Assembly (NCBI GenBank): GCA_003259005.1
Contig: QLII01000001.1
Location: 6,439,001-6,503,000, forward strand
Direction: 5' to 3'
DNA from: Spirosoma telluris
Lineage (GTDB): Bacteria; Bacteroidota; Bacteroidia; Cytophagales; Spirosomataceae
Length of the DNA: 64,000 nt
Part shown: positions 37,666 through 47,947 of the stretch, in pieces
Layout of the letters: every line of letters begins with the position of its first letter
How positions within the stretch are numbered: the stretch's first letter is position 1
Notes under the pieces: generated by a model
What the model was told of the DNA's origin: nothing
The model's database searches: none
The model's input: only the letters and a program-made list of their open reading frames with translations
Program-made: the position numbers and the translations under genes

Positions 37666-39030
37666 TTGACAACCAAACCTACTCCTGTATCTGCTGTGCT
37701 CCCGAGTTCAATGGGTGGCGCGCCAAGTTCAAGCAATTATCGCTGGATAATTGTCGGTCTTCTCTTTTTTGCAACAACCATCAACTACCTCGACCGGCAG
37801 GTGATCAGCCTGTTGAAGCCAATTTTAGAAAAAGAGTTTAGCTGGACTGAATCGGACTATGGAAATATCGTAACCGTTTTTACTTTTTTCTACGGGGCCA
37901 GTACGCTGTTGGCCGGGTACATTATCGACCGGATTGGGACTAAAATTGGCTACATCGGGGCTATTCTGGTATGGAGCTTTGCGGCAATGGGGCATGCCTT
38001 GGCAGGAGGTACGTTTGGGTTTATGATTGCTCGTGGACTCTTGGGCATTGGTGAGGCTGGTAACTTTCCGGCTTCCATCAAAACCGTGGCCGAATGGTTT
38101 CCTCAGAAAGAGCGGGCACTGGCAGTCGGGATTTTTAATTCAGGCGCTAATATTGGGGCCGTAGTGGCACCTGCCATTGTGCCCTGGATTGCCCTGGTAG
38201 CGGGTTGGCAAATGGCCTTCATTGCCACTGGTGCGCTGGGGTTTGTCTGGATTATTGCCTGGTGGTATTACTATGAAGTGCCAGCCCGTCATAAACGCGT
38301 TAGCCCGGCAGAACTGGCCCACATTACCGGCGAACCCACTGTTGAACCATCCGTAGCGGGTGATGCCGCAGCCACGGATCTGCTGGCCGATACCACGCCA
38401 ATGCGCTACCCGATCTTCGCCAATCGAGCCATCTGGGGCTTCATGAGTGGTAAACTGCTGACTGATCCCATCTGGTGGTTTTTTCTATTCTGGTTGCCAT
38501 CCTATTTATCGAATATCTATCACCTTGATTTAAAAAAATTAGGGGCTCCGCTGATCGTCATTTACCTGGCGGCTACGATTGGTAGTGTTGGTGGCGGCTG
38601 GCTATCCTCTACGTTAATTCAAAAAGGCTGGCATCCAACACGGGCACGTCAGTGGGCGATGGCTCTATTTGCGGTCTGTATTACGCCCGTTATGGCCATT
38701 AGTCAGATGGGCAGTATGTGGCCCGTTATTGCGATTTTGTCCTTAGCCGTAGCAGCTCACCAGGCCTGGTCGGCCAATATTTTTACCGTAGCTGCCGATC
38801 AGTTTCCGAAGCAGGTTCTGAGTCGGGTGGTGGGTTTAGGAACGATGGCGGGTACATTGGGTGGAGCCGTTTTTCCCTTGCTCGTAGGGCGGATTCTGGA
38901 TCATTACAAAGCGCTGGGAAGCCTCTCGGAAGGCTATTATATTATTTTCTACATCGCCGGTCTGGCCTATTTGGTTGCCTGGGCAATGCTTTATATTTTC
39001 GTTTTTAGCCGGGTAAAGGCCCGGTCATAA
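37666..39030 (+). CDS. MFS transporter, hexuronate (ExuT/anion:cation symporter) type
   Basis: 454 aa with 12 predicted membrane spans. YRWIIVGLLFFATTINYLDRQVISLL at the N-terminus and GIGEAGNFPASIKTVAEWFP near residue 125 are typical of the ACS family, which imports hexuronates and related sugar acids. TTG 37666 is used as start; ATG 37711 would also leave the first span intact. Its place between an acid-sugar dehydratase, a glucuronoyl esterase, UxuA and an alpha-glucuronidase supports glucuronate uptake. Confidence 0.9.
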   Translation: MTTKPTPVSAVLPSSMGGAPSSSNYRWIIVGLLFFATTINYLDRQVISLLKPILEKEFSWTESDYGNIVTVFTFFYGASTLLAGYIIDRIGTKIGYIGAILVWSFAAMGHALAGGTFGFMIARGLLGIGEAGNFPASIKTVAEWFPQKERALAVGIFNSGANIGAVVAPAIVPWIALVAGWQMAFIATGALGFVWIIAWWYYYEVPARHKRVSPAELAHITGEPTVEPSVAGDAAATDLLADTTPMRYPIFANRAIWGFMSGKLLTDPIWWFFLFWLPSYLSNIYHLDLKKLGAPLIVIYLAATIGSVGGGWLSSTLIQKGWHPTRARQWAMALFAVCITPVMAISQMGSMWPVIAILSLAVAAHQAWSANIFTVAADQFPKQVLSRVVGLGTMAGTLGGAVFPLLVGRILDHYKALGSLSEGYYIIFYIAGLAYLVAWAMLYIFVFSRVKARS

Positions 39031-39105
39031 AATGAGAGTTAATAATCTCCTTTTTAGTCGCGTAGCGACGTGATGTTTGTAGTAAAAGTTGGCTGGTATG
39101 ATGTT

Positions 39106-39160
39106 CGCGTGCCGTCAGGTACGCAACCACTGTCAATAATTGCGTACCTGACGGCACGCG
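39106..39160. repeat. Inverted repeat of the GTGCCGT-AGGTACGC family
   Basis: Perfect 21-bp arms CGCGTGCCGTCAGGTACGCAA (39106-39126) and its complement (39140-39160). An outer pair GATGTTTGTAG / CTACAAACAT lies around 39072 and 39186. Same family as 61327-61378. Confidence 0.82.
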
Positions 39161-39231
39161 AGATAAACGAGATTTGCCGGATTTTCTACAAACATTTCGT
39201 CCCTAACGGGACTCCCAATTAATCAAGGTAA

Positions 39232-40668
39232 ATGGGAAATAGCCTATCATCTATTCGAGTCTACCGGGCAATGTTCTGGGTATGTGTGGTTAGTACGCTG
39301 ACCATGTGCAACGCCAATGCCCAGGCCCCAACTTTCAAAAAATGACCCCAGAGGAGCGGACGGCGTATATGAATAAAATGCGGGTGGCCAGCCAGGAGGA
39401 TTGGCAGAAGATGATGGATAAACTCAACCTGAAATTACCAACCTTGCCTGCACCAGCCGACGATCCCAGACGCCCAGCGCATCTCAAGCCTAAAGAAGGC
39501 TCGACCAACTGGTATGATGACGCGGGAAACACGCACGTTCGGTCGGGTTGGGGTAATTGGACGAATTATGATGAGGCTAAAGCGAATGACTACAAATTGC
39601 CTGATCCGCTCGTACTGAAAAATGGTAAACCGGTGAAAGATGCCAATACGTGGTGGAAGCAGCGTCGTCCCGAAATTCTAAACGATTACCTGACAGAAAT
39701 TTACGGAAAAACACCGACCAATACGCCTAACGTAACGTTTGCGCCTGTCGGAATCGATAGCACGGTACTTACTGGGAAAGCCATCCGAAAAAACATACTG
39801 GGCAGCATGGATAATTCCCGCTATCCATCGGTAACCCCCAGCATTCCTGTCATCTATTATCGTCCGGTTAATGCATCAGGCAAAATCCCGATGATGGTTA
39901 TCGTATGGGGTTCATTCCCGCAGCCGTTGGCAAACATTGAAAAACTGATTGATGCCGGTTGGGCGGTTGCGTTAGTGAATACCGGGGCTATTCAGGCAGA
40001 CAACGGTGGCGGGTTGCACGAAGGAATTATCGGCCTGATGAATGGAGGCAAAGACCGCAAACCCGATGAATGGGGTGTATTGGCCGCCTGGAGCTGGGGT
40101 TAAGCCGCGTCCTCGATTATTTTGAGAAAGAGAACACGATCAACGCCAAACAGATTGGTATTCAGGGCCATTCGCGCTGGGGAAAGACGGCTTTGCTAGC
40201 CGGTGCCCTGGACCCACGCTGGGCCATTGTTTTTGCAAGTTGCTCGGGCTCCTTGGGGCGTCGCTGGAGAAACGTAGCTTTGGCGAAACAATCGACAACG
40301 TAGCCGGTTCGGGCGAATACCACTGGATGGCAGGTAATTTTCTGAAATACGGCGGAAATTGGGCCGCCATGCCAGTCGATGCCCACGAGTTGATGACACT
40401 CATTGCACCCCGGCCGTTGTTCATTACAGGTGGCACAAAAGACAGTTGGGCCGATCCCAAAGGCGAGTTTCTGGCTTGTGTCGGCGCTAGTCCGGTCTAT
40501 GAATTATTGGGGCGAAAGGGTGTTGGAACCACCACGATGCCCGCGCCCGATGTCTCGCTAATTGACGGCGAACTGGCGTTCCGAAACCACGAAGGTGGTC
40601 ACGTCGATTCGCTCGATTGGCCGGTATTTCTGGAGTTTGCGAATAGACAATTTAAGTTGAAAAAATAG
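39232..40668 (+). pseudogene. CE15-like glucuronoyl esterase, frame broken three times
   Basis: ATG 39232 opens an export signal (MFWVCVVSTLTMCNANAQ region). Three single-base losses, at C4 39326-39329, G4 40096-40099 and G4 40255-40258, are each repaired by one base, giving about 479 aa. The alpha/beta-hydrolase nucleophile elbow is GHSRWGK, close to the CE15 motif GxSRxGK; the acidic part is near KDSWADPKGE and the catalytic histidine in NHEGGHVDSLDW. TWWKQRRPEILNDYLTEIYG is also CE15-like. Glucuronoyl esterases cut the ester between lignin and glucuronoxylan, in line with the GH67 gene nearby. Confidence 0.83.
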
Positions 40669-40676
40669 TCATTGAT

Positions 40677-40733
40677 GGTCATGTATTGTCATTAGTAGCC
40701 ATTTATTGCGACTATTAATGACAATACATGACC
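40677..40733. repeat. Inverted repeat before uxuA
   Basis: 22-bp arms at 40677-40698 and 40712-40733 with one difference (core GGTCATGTATTGTCATTA). It occupies most of the gap between the esterase and uxuA genes. Confidence 0.78.
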
Positions 40734-40763
40734 GCTAATGACTGCTTAATAACAATAAACAAA

Positions 40764-41978
40764 ATGGGAATGCTACAAACGATGCGCTGGTTCGGGCCGA
40801 ATGATCCGGTTTCGTTGATGGATATTCGGCAGGCTGGTTGCACGGGCGTTGTGACGGCACTTCACCAGATTCCGGTGGGGGACCTGTGGACGGTCGAGGC
40901 CATTAATGAGCGCAAACAGCTTGTGGAAGCAGGAAATCAGCAGTACTCGCCCTTGGATTGGGCCGTAGTCGAAAGCCTGCCTGTACATGAAGACATTAAA
41001 AAAGGGCGCCCGACCCGAGCAGGCTATATTGAGAATTACAAACAGTCGATTCGGAATCTGGCGGCTTGCGGCATCAACACGGTTTGCTACAATTTCATGC
41101 CGGTGCTGGACTGGTCGCGCACGAATCTCAACTACGAAATGCCCGATGGGTCACGGGCACTCCGGTTCGTTTGGGAAGATTTCGCCATATTTGATTTGTG
41201 CATCCTCAAACGACCTGGTGCCGAAATCGATTATGAACCCGAAATCATCAAATCGGCTCACCAGAAATTCAGCCGGATGACGACTGATCAGGTAACTGAA
41301 TTGTCGAACATTGTTCTGCTAGGTTTGCCTGGTTCCGAAGAAGCCTTTACGCTCGATACATTTCAGGGTTTATTAAACGAATATGCCTCCATTGGCGATG
41401 CTGAGCTTCGACAAAACCTGTATTACTTTATCCAGCAGGTAGCCCCGGTTGCGCAGGAAGCGGGTGTTAATCTGTGCATTCACCCTGATGATCCGCCCTA
41501 TCCCTTGTTAGGTTTGCCTCGTGTGGTTAGTACGGAAGCCGACTTAGCGCAATTAATGGCGGCCAGCGATGTAACGGCTAATGGGATTACATTTTGTACC
41601 GGGTCGTTGGGTATTCGACCCGATAACGATCTGCCTGCTATGATTCGGCGCTTTGGCGAACGCATTCATTTCATCCATTTGCGGACAACCAAACGCGAAG
41701 AAGCCGAAACGTCGGCCCGGCTCAGTAACTTCCACGAAGCCGACCATCTGGCGGGTGACGTTGATATGTATGCCGTTGTGAAGGAAATTGTGCTGGAACA
41801 GAAGCGACGCGCAAAAGCGGGCGTTGGTGAAACCACTATCCCCATGCGCCCCGACCACGGCCACCAGATGCTCGACGATCTGCACAAAAAGACCTATCCC
41901 GGTTATTCGGCCATCGGCCGGTTGCGTGGATTAGCTGAGTTACGGGGCCTGGAAATGGGAATAGAACGGAGTTTGTAA
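40764..41978 (+). CDS. uxuA: Mannonate dehydratase
   Basis: 404 aa, the normal UxuA length. It converts D-mannonate to 2-keto-3-deoxygluconate in cytoplasmic glucuronate catabolism. Family signatures are MRWFGPNDPVSLMDIRQAGC at the N-terminus, NLCIHPDDPPYPLLGLPRVV near 245, FCTGSLGIRPDNDLP near 285, HFIHLRTTKRE near 312 and PDHGHQMLDD near 373, supplying the metal-binding His, Cys and Asp. ATG 40764 is chosen over an upstream ATG that lies in the repeat. The kinase and aldolase for KDG are not in the window. Confidence 0.95.
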   Translation: MGMLQTMRWFGPNDPVSLMDIRQAGCTGVVTALHQIPVGDLWTVEAINERKQLVEAGNQQYSPLDWAVVESLPVHEDIKKGRPTRAGYIENYKQSIRNLAACGINTVCYNFMPVLDWSRTNLNYEMPDGSRALRFVWEDFAIFDLCILKRPGAEIDYEPEIIKSAHQKFSRMTTDQVTELSNIVLLGLPGSEEAFTLDTFQGLLNEYASIGDAELRQNLYYFIQQVAPVAQEAGVNLCIHPDDPPYPLLGLPRVVSTEADLAQLMAASDVTANGITFCTGSLGIRPDNDLPAMIRRFGERIHFIHLRTTKREEAETSARLSNFHEADHLAGDVDMYAVVKEIVLEQKRRAKAGVGETTIPMRPDHGHQMLDDLHKKTYPGYSAIGRLRGLAELRGLEMGIERSL

Positions 41979-42302
41979 TAGTAGCCCACTGCTTATTGAT
42001 TTGAAATAATTAATCGGAGAAATACATTGCTTTATTTTTCATTCTCGCCGGGTTAAAACCCGGTGCAATTGATGTGTGCTGTGTTTTTGCGCCGGGTTTT
42101 AACCCGGCGAGAATGAAGAAATAACGGCGCTTATTTACTACAAGTCAATTAGCTGTGGGTAAAAGGAACACACAATCAGTCATTCATAACCGTTTTAACG
42201 GTTTGCCAGATATATAAACCGTTGAAACGGTTATGAATATTTTTCGATATGCCTTTTGAAACCCACGGTTCAAACCGTGGGCTAATACCAAATACGTTCA
42301 GT
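41979..42302. repeat. Gap filled by three inverted repeats
   Basis: No ORF. The first repeat has perfect 26-bp arms (42038-42063 and 42092-42117), and each arm itself contains the palindrome CCGGGTTAAAACCCGG. The second has 23-bp arms (42182-42204 and 42216-42238; AACCGTTTTAACGGTT inside one arm). The third is CCCACGGTT / AACCGTGGG at 42262-42281. The third runs into the GH67 start region. Confidence 0.82.
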
Positions 42303-44440
42303 ATGATTCGATTTCAACGCATGAATAAAACGATTGGCTGGTTGGTCGTTTTACTCCTTCTCGTCAACAGAACCTACGGCGACGATGGCTATCGCCTTTG
42401 GCTGAAATATGACCTGATTAAGGAGGTAGCCAAGCGGGAAGCCTACGCACGTTCAGCACAGTTTATCGCTGTAAATGGTAGCAATCCGATTCTGAAATCA
42501 GCGGCTAGTGAGTTGCAGGTGGGTTTACAGGGGTTATTGGGAAAATCTGTTCCGATTGTCGCTAGTGCCGGAAGCCGGTCAGGAGGGATCGTATTAACCG
42601 TTAGTAAAGGCACGGATACGCAGCCATTGACAGAGGAAGGTTATCGAATTGCTACTCGAACCAATATCACAATTACCAGCAAATCGGATGCGGGTATTCT
42701 CTATGGTGTTTTTGCCTTGCTCCAACAACTGCAAACAAGCCAACCCCTTACGAATCTTTCGCTAACGAGTAGCCCCAAAATCCAGTATCGGCTACTCAAT
42801 CACTGGGACAATACCAACGGAACCATCGAACGCGGGTATGCGGGTGAGTCGCTCTGGAAGTGGTACGAACTACCCGCTACAGTTGACCCGCGCTATCGCG
42901 ATTACGCCCGCGCCAATGCCTCATTGGGCATCAACGGGACCGTAGTCAACAACGTCAATGCCAGCGCCCGTTTCCTGACCGCTGAATATTTGGAAAAGGT
43001 TGCTGCTCTGGCCAATGTCTTTCGTTCGTATGGTATTCGGGTGTATTTGTCGGTTTATTTTCCGGCTCCCAAAGTTATTGGTGGACTAAAAACCGCTGAC
43101 CCGCTCGACCCCGGGGTGCGGAAATGGTGGGCCGACAAAACCAAAGAGATATACAAACTCATTCCGGATTTCGGTGGATTTCTGGTGAAGGCCAACTCCG
43201 AAGGCGAACCTGGTCCGCAGGATTACGGCCGTACCCATGCCGAGGGGCCAATATGCTGGCCGAGGCACTACGACCGTATGATGGTATCGTGATGTGGCGG
43301 GCCTTCGTCTATAAGGCCGATCCTAAAGCCGACCGGTTCAAAGCGGCATACGAAGAATTTACGCCCCTGGACGGCAAATTCGACAAGAAGGTGATCGTTC
43401 AGGTGAAAAACGGTCCCATTGATTTCCAGCCGCGTGAGCCCTTCTCTCCACTGTTTGGAAATATGCCCAAAACACCCCTGTCGATGGAGTTTCAGATTAC
43501 GCAGGAGTATACGGGCTTTGCAACGCATTGGGTCTACGAAGCGCCAATTTTTAAAGAATGTCTGGAAACCGATACCTATGTTAATGGCAAAGGCTCACCA
43601 TCCGGTGGGGCAACGGTTGCCAGCGTAATCGATGGGAGTCTGCACAAGTACACGATGACCGCTATTGCGGGCGTAGCGAACACAGGCTCTGACCGAAACT
43701 GGACGGGCAACCCGATGGCACAAGCCAACTGGTACGCCTACGGACGACTGGCGTGGGATCATACGCTATCGTCGGAAGCTATTGCGAATGAGTGGGTGAA
43801 GATGACCCTCACAAGCGAACCAAAAGCCGTGAAAACCATTACGGACTTGATGTTGAAGTCGCGGGAGATTTACGTCGATTACAATACCCCTTTGGGGCTT
43901 TCGCGGCCCTGGTCGGGTGTTCACTTTGCCCCCGAACCCTGGCAGGAAAAAAGCGTTCGGCCCGACTGGACAGCTATTTATTATCACCGAGCCGATTCTA
44001 TTGGGCTAGGCTTCGACCGGACAGCAACGGGTAGTAATGCCTTAGCCCAATATCGGCCGGAAGTGCAGCAAACATGGAATAATCCCGAAACCTGCCCCCT
44101 GCCGTATCTGCTCTGGTTTCATCATGTACCCTGGACCAAAAAGCTAAGCTCGGGTCGAACGCTCTGGGATGAACTCTGCACCCGTTTCTATACTGGTGCC
44201 GATTCGGTTGGCTGGATGCAGCAGCAATGGGCACAAGTCAAAACCGCCATTGATCCAGCTATTTTTGCCGATATAACGGGTCGCCTGGCTACACAGCATA
44301 AGGAGGCTATCTGGTGGCGCGATTCCTGGGTTCTTTATCTCCAGACCTATTCAAAACAACCTATTCCGGCTCCTTTTCAAAAACCAGACCGGACGCTGGA
44401 GGATGTTAAACGCTTATCCGAAATTTATAAATTACGCTAG
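42303..44440 (+). pseudogene. aguA: GH67 alpha-glucuronidase, frame broken
   Basis: About 712 aa after repair; ATG 42303 or 42321 precedes the signal peptide (NKTIGWLVVLLLLVNRTYG). The break is in a G4 run at 43244-43247; a fifth G restores RTHAEGANMLAEALRPYDG. GH67 catalytic residues are visible: the acid Glu in KANSEGEPGPQ and the activating pair D in NGPIDFQPREP and E in FQITQEYTG. The C-terminal helical domain is complete. It removes 4-O-methyl-glucuronate from xylo-oligosaccharides. Its stop overlaps the GTG start of the SDR gene by one base. Confidence 0.92.
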
Positions 44441-45243
44441 TGGAACACATACAAACTACCCAGACCGACGGTCAGTCGTCACCCAATTATTCCGTTTTCT
44501 CGCTCGAAGGTAAACTGGCCCTGATTACAGGAGGGGGCAGCGGTATCGGATTTGATATTGCCCGTTGTATGGTGCAGGCTGGAGGCCGGGTAGTAATCAC
44601 CGGTCGACGGGAGCAACCCCTTCAGGAAGCCATCGAAAAGCTGGGTGAACGGGCGTACTATATGGTTAATGACGTAACCGAACGAGCGTTATTAAATGAT
44701 TTGGTCGAACGAATCGAAGCTACCTATGGGCCGATTGATACGCTGGTGAACAATGCCGGCATTAACATGAAAAAGCCCGCGCTGGAAGTTACGGATGAGG
44801 ATTTCGACCGAATCGTACATACAAACCTGAACTCGGTTTTTAGTCTGACGCGAGAATGTGCTAAGCGGATGATGGCCCGTCAACATGGTTCTATCATCAT
44901 GATCTCATCGATGGCAGCCTACTATGGAATTGATCGGGTGGCTGCTTATGCTGCCTCTAAATCGGGCGTTGAAGGCATGGTGAAAGTGCTGGCGTCGGAG
45001 TTTTCCGGCAATGGCGTTCGGGTCAATGCTATTGCACCCGGTTTCATTGAAACGGCCATGAGCAAAACCGCGATGGGTGGCGACCCCGACCGCTTCGCCC
45101 GCGCCATGCGCCGGACACCGATGGGTAAATTTGGTCAACCCGACGATATTGGCTGGGCTGCTGTCTTTCTGGCTTCTGAGGCTGCGAAATACATCACCGG
45201 GGCTTCATTGCCCGTCGACGGTGGAAATTCGATTGGGTTTTAG
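44440..45243 (+). CDS. SDR-family oxidoreductase, likely fructuronate/mannonate-type reductase
   Basis: 267 aa from GTG 44440, overlapping the GH67 stop (TAGTG). Cofactor loop GGGSGIG near residue 31, NNAG near 106, catalytic S (MISSMAAYYG) and Y-x-x-x-K (YAASK). Bacteroidota glucuronate loci often use an SDR in place of UxuB to reduce fructuronate to mannonate, the step before UxuA, and its position here fits that. The assignment rests on context; other sugar-acid or gluconate 5-dehydrogenase activity is possible. Confidence 0.85.
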   Translation: MEHIQTTQTDGQSSPNYSVFSLEGKLALITGGGSGIGFDIARCMVQAGGRVVITGRREQPLQEAIEKLGERAYYMVNDVTERALLNDLVERIEATYGPIDTLVNNAGINMKKPALEVTDEDFDRIVHTNLNSVFSLTRECAKRMMARQHGSIIMISSMAAYYGIDRVAAYAASKSGVEGMVKVLASEFSGNGVRVNAIAPGFIETAMSKTAMGGDPDRFARAMRRTPMGKFGQPDDIGWAAVFLASEAAKYITGASLPVDGGNSIGF

Positions 45244-45352
45244 AGACGTCAACTCCTCGAACCGCTGCTAGCTGATCTAAAGCCGAAAAAGGCATATTAT
45301 GAAGTTGTGAAATTTTGAGATGTTGTTCGCGGGTGTTTACAACAAGTTTTAC

Positions 45353-45429
45353 TTTTGACAGGATTAACCGGATGAAACAGGATTGTTTCGGTTTTTAAAT
45401 CCTGTTTCATCCGGTTAATCCTGTCAAAA
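45353..45429. repeat. Perfect 31-bp inverted repeat
   Basis: Arms 45353-45383 and 45399-45429, core GACAGGATTAACCGGATGAA. It separates the SDR gene from the phosphodiesterase gene and may act as terminator or mRNA end. Confidence 0.85.
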
Positions 45430-45444
45430 ACTTTCACTGGACGT

Positions 45445-46686
45445 ATGCAACAAACATCAATAGTGCGGATTTTATTTGGCTGTTTAGTGCTCTTCGCTCA
45501 CTACGGTTGGGGACAGACGAAGCCTAAAAAAGCGCTATTCGTGATTGTCGATGGTATTCCGTCCGATGTAATTGAGAAACAAGCCACGCCCAATCTCAAA
45601 GCAATTGCCAAAGAAGGAGGCTATGCCCGCGCTTATGTTGGCGGGCAAAAAAGTACCTATTCGCAAACCCCAACCATTTCGGCAGTAGGTTACAATAGCC
45701 TGCTCACGGGTACCTGGGTGAACAAGCATAATGTCTGGGACAACAGCATAAAAGCCCCCAACTATCAATACTGGACCATTTTTCGTTTTTTCGAAACCCA
45801 ATATCCGCAAAAGAAAACCGCCGTTTTTTCCACCTGGCTCGATAACCGGACTAAGCTGGTTGGTGAAGATCTACCGCAAACGGGACATCTTCGGATCGAT
45901 TATTCGTTCGATGGACTTGAGCATGATACGTTACTTTATCGTCATGACAAAGAATCCGAGTATATTCATCAAATTGACGAAAAAGTGGTGGATGAAGCCA
46001 CGCGCTATATCCGCGACGAAAGCCCGGATTTATCGTGGATCTATTTGGAGTATACCGACGATATGGGGCATAAATACGGCGACAGTGAGCAGTTTTACAA
46101 AGCCGTGAAGATCATGGATGAGCAGATGGGAAGGGTATGGGAAGCCATTCAGTATCGCCAGAAAACATTTAGTGAAGATTGGCAACTGTTCATCACCACC
46201 GACCACGGCCGAAGCGCCGACACGGGTAAAAATCACGGTGGCCAATCAGATCGTGAGCGGGCAACCTGGATCGTGACTAATGCCAAAGACTTGAACCAGC
46301 AGTTTCAGAAAAATACCCCCGCCATTGTCGATATTATGCCGACAATGGCCCGCCATTTACAGGTAACGATCCCTAAAGAACAGGTTTTTGAAATCGACGG
46401 CGTTCCACTGACGGGTCAGCTGTCGATTACAGAGCCAGTCGTTAAAAAGGAAGGTTCTAAAATTTCGTTAAGCTGGAAAGCCGTGGAGCCGGAGGGAACC
46501 GTGAAAGTCTGGGTCGCTACAACCAATCACTTTGAAGAAGGCAAGCGCGATGAGTATAGGCTATTCGCTGAGGTTCCTGTAAAAGCACAAACTGCTACTA
46601 TCGACGTATCAACTCTTCCAACTGGTTTCTTTAAGATTGTATTGGAAGGACGGCACAATCACCTCTCACGATGGATTGTTGAATAA
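45445..46686 (+). CDS. Secreted alkaline-phosphatase-superfamily phosphodiesterase/pyrophosphatase
   Basis: 413 aa with signal peptide to GWGQ (about residue 23). The type I phosphodiesterase fold is shown by LFVIVDGIPSD (metal Asp), the nucleophile region GYNSLLTGTW, YLEYTDDMGHKYGD (metal Asp/His) and ITTDHGRS ... NHGGQSDRER (metal Asp/His/His). Residues beyond 330 form a fibronectin-like module (KISLSWKAVEPEGTVKVWVA). Substrate unknown: nucleotide, phosphonate or phospho-lipid head group. It ends the plus-strand run but has its own repeat-separated gap. Confidence 0.87.
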   Translation: MQQTSIVRILFGCLVLFAHYGWGQTKPKKALFVIVDGIPSDVIEKQATPNLKAIAKEGGYARAYVGGQKSTYSQTPTISAVGYNSLLTGTWVNKHNVWDNSIKAPNYQYWTIFRFFETQYPQKKTAVFSTWLDNRTKLVGEDLPQTGHLRIDYSFDGLEHDTLLYRHDKESEYIHQIDEKVVDEATRYIRDESPDLSWIYLEYTDDMGHKYGDSEQFYKAVKIMDEQMGRVWEAIQYRQKTFSEDWQLFITTDHGRSADTGKNHGGQSDRERATWIVTNAKDLNQQFQKNTPAIVDIMPTMARHLQVTIPKEQVFEIDGVPLTGQLSITEPVVKKEGSKISLSWKAVEPEGTVKVWVATTNHFEEGKRDEYRLFAEVPVKAQTATIDVSTLPTGFFKIVLEGRHNHLSRWIVE

Positions 46687-46725
46687 CTGTAGCACCGACC
46701 GTCCTGGTCTGCTGTGGCAACCGAT

Positions 46726-47181
46726 TCATTGTACCCGTGTCCAGGTCTTGGATTTTCCCAGAAAACTCAGGCCCATAACATAGCCTCGCAAATCAATAGC
46801 GTTTGGACCTTTTAGCGATACTTCGCAACTATAGGTCTTGCCATCTTCGGGATTATAAATTTCTCCATCACCCCACATATTGTTGCCTTTGTAGGTCAGA
46901 TTGGTCAGTAAAACCAAGTGCATAAGCGGGCGATTACGCAACTTGTCATCCGGGTTTTCTTTATCGACTTTAGGCTTATTAGTCACCGGGTCGTTAGGCT
47001 CCAGCATCCAGACCAGCTTGCCAAAATATTTGTTACCCTGTTTAAAAATCTGTACCTGATTTCTCTTTTTAGAACTAAGCCACTTGCCTAGAAGTGCATC
47101 AGGATCGTCGGCTTTAGAAGAGAAGGAAGTCAACGAAATGCAGATGATCAGGAGCAGTGTAGTTAAGCGTAGCAGGTTCAT
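46726..47181 (-). CDS. DUF2147 domain-containing secreted protein
   Basis: 151 aa with signal peptide (MNLLRLTTLLLIICISLTSFSSKA). The mature part is a lipocalin-like barrel of the DUF2147 family: LLGKWLSSKKRNQVQIF, GNNMWGDGEIYNPEDGKTYSC and LRGYVMGLSFLGKSKTWTR are the usual conserved stretches. Function not established. Convergent with the phosphodiesterase gene, 39 bp away; that gap contains a fragment of the GTAGTGCCGACCG repeat (see 48128). Confidence 0.9.
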   Translation of the reverse strand: MNLLRLTTLLLIICISLTSFSSKADDPDALLGKWLSSKKRNQVQIFKQGNKYFGKLVWMLEPNDPVTNKPKVDKENPDDKLRNRPLMHLVLLTNLTYKGNNMWGDGEIYNPEDGKTYSCEVSLKGPNAIDLRGYVMGLSFLGKSKTWTRVQ

Positions 47182-47449
47182 ACGTGAGTGGTTTTAGTAT
47201 ATTAACGTATGAAAAGAGGTTTTGTCGATTTCCTTGATAAATAATTTGTCATCAACTGCAAGAAGGCTCCCGTGAGGCTGGCAGTGGAATTAGCTTCTCT
47301 ATTTCTTTTACATGGATCAGCAGTCGAATTTGCTTCCCATTCCTGATCTGTTACTTGGAACTTTTGACCTGATTAAAATACATCTGCCAGTTAGCTAGTT
47401 GTACGTTTTTCAGAGGGGTTTTATGGGTAGGAGTATGTTATAGATTATT

Positions 47450-47917
47450 CTATTTAATGAGATTTAAATGAATGATGCCTCCTGTAGTGTCACTCGAAAT
47501 GGATTGAAGGGGGTGGCCATTATAGGTCGCTGACGTTAAAAAACTTTTCTGATCACATTTGCCATAAACTCTAGTTGTCAAGTTTGAGATTATAAGTGTA
47601 TCCGTATCGGATTGATTAAGATAGATATATAATGTATAATCGACAGTGCCATATAAATCTACATCGCCAAGAATGTAACCGTATCTGTCATCATAATTTT
47701 TAATATAAGGAACCTGCCTTCCCGAAGGACTACCAATAAATACACGTACGCTATCAGGACTATCTTTACTGACCTTATAATAAGGTTTACCCGTTTTTTT
47801 ATCTGTTAAGTAAAACACGCCTAAATAACCTTGATCACCACATTCATTATAACATCCATTTAGGCTAAGTACGATCAGAATTGATAGTAAAATGACTTTT
47901 GAGAGTAGCTTGCTCAT
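47450..47917 (-). CDS. Hypothetical lipoprotein
   Basis: 155 aa from ATG 47917, which places a lipobox LSLNGC at residues 17-22; an earlier in-frame ATG gives ten extra residues before the signal. Not recognised. The mature part is Tyr- and Asp-rich and beta-strand-like (YGYILGDVDLYGTVDYTLYIYL) with three further cysteines (C26, C123 region), perhaps forming a disulfide. The 268-bp gap upstream of DUF2147 contains nothing I can name. Confidence 0.65.
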   Translation of the reverse strand: MSKLLSKVILLSILIVLSLNGCYNECGDQGYLGVFYLTDKKTGKPYYKVSKDSPDSVRVFIGSPSGRQVPYIKNYDDRYGYILGDVDLYGTVDYTLYIYLNQSDTDTLIISNLTTRVYGKCDQKSFLTSATYNGHPLQSISSDTTGGIIHLNLIK

Positions 47918-47947
47918 ACAAGGGTAGTTGTAGACAATGACTCTCAT

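Noticed and set aside
42249..42302. Earlier ATG for the alpha-glucuronidase
   Set aside because: It lies in a palindromic repeat and would bury the signal peptide about 18-24 residues inside.
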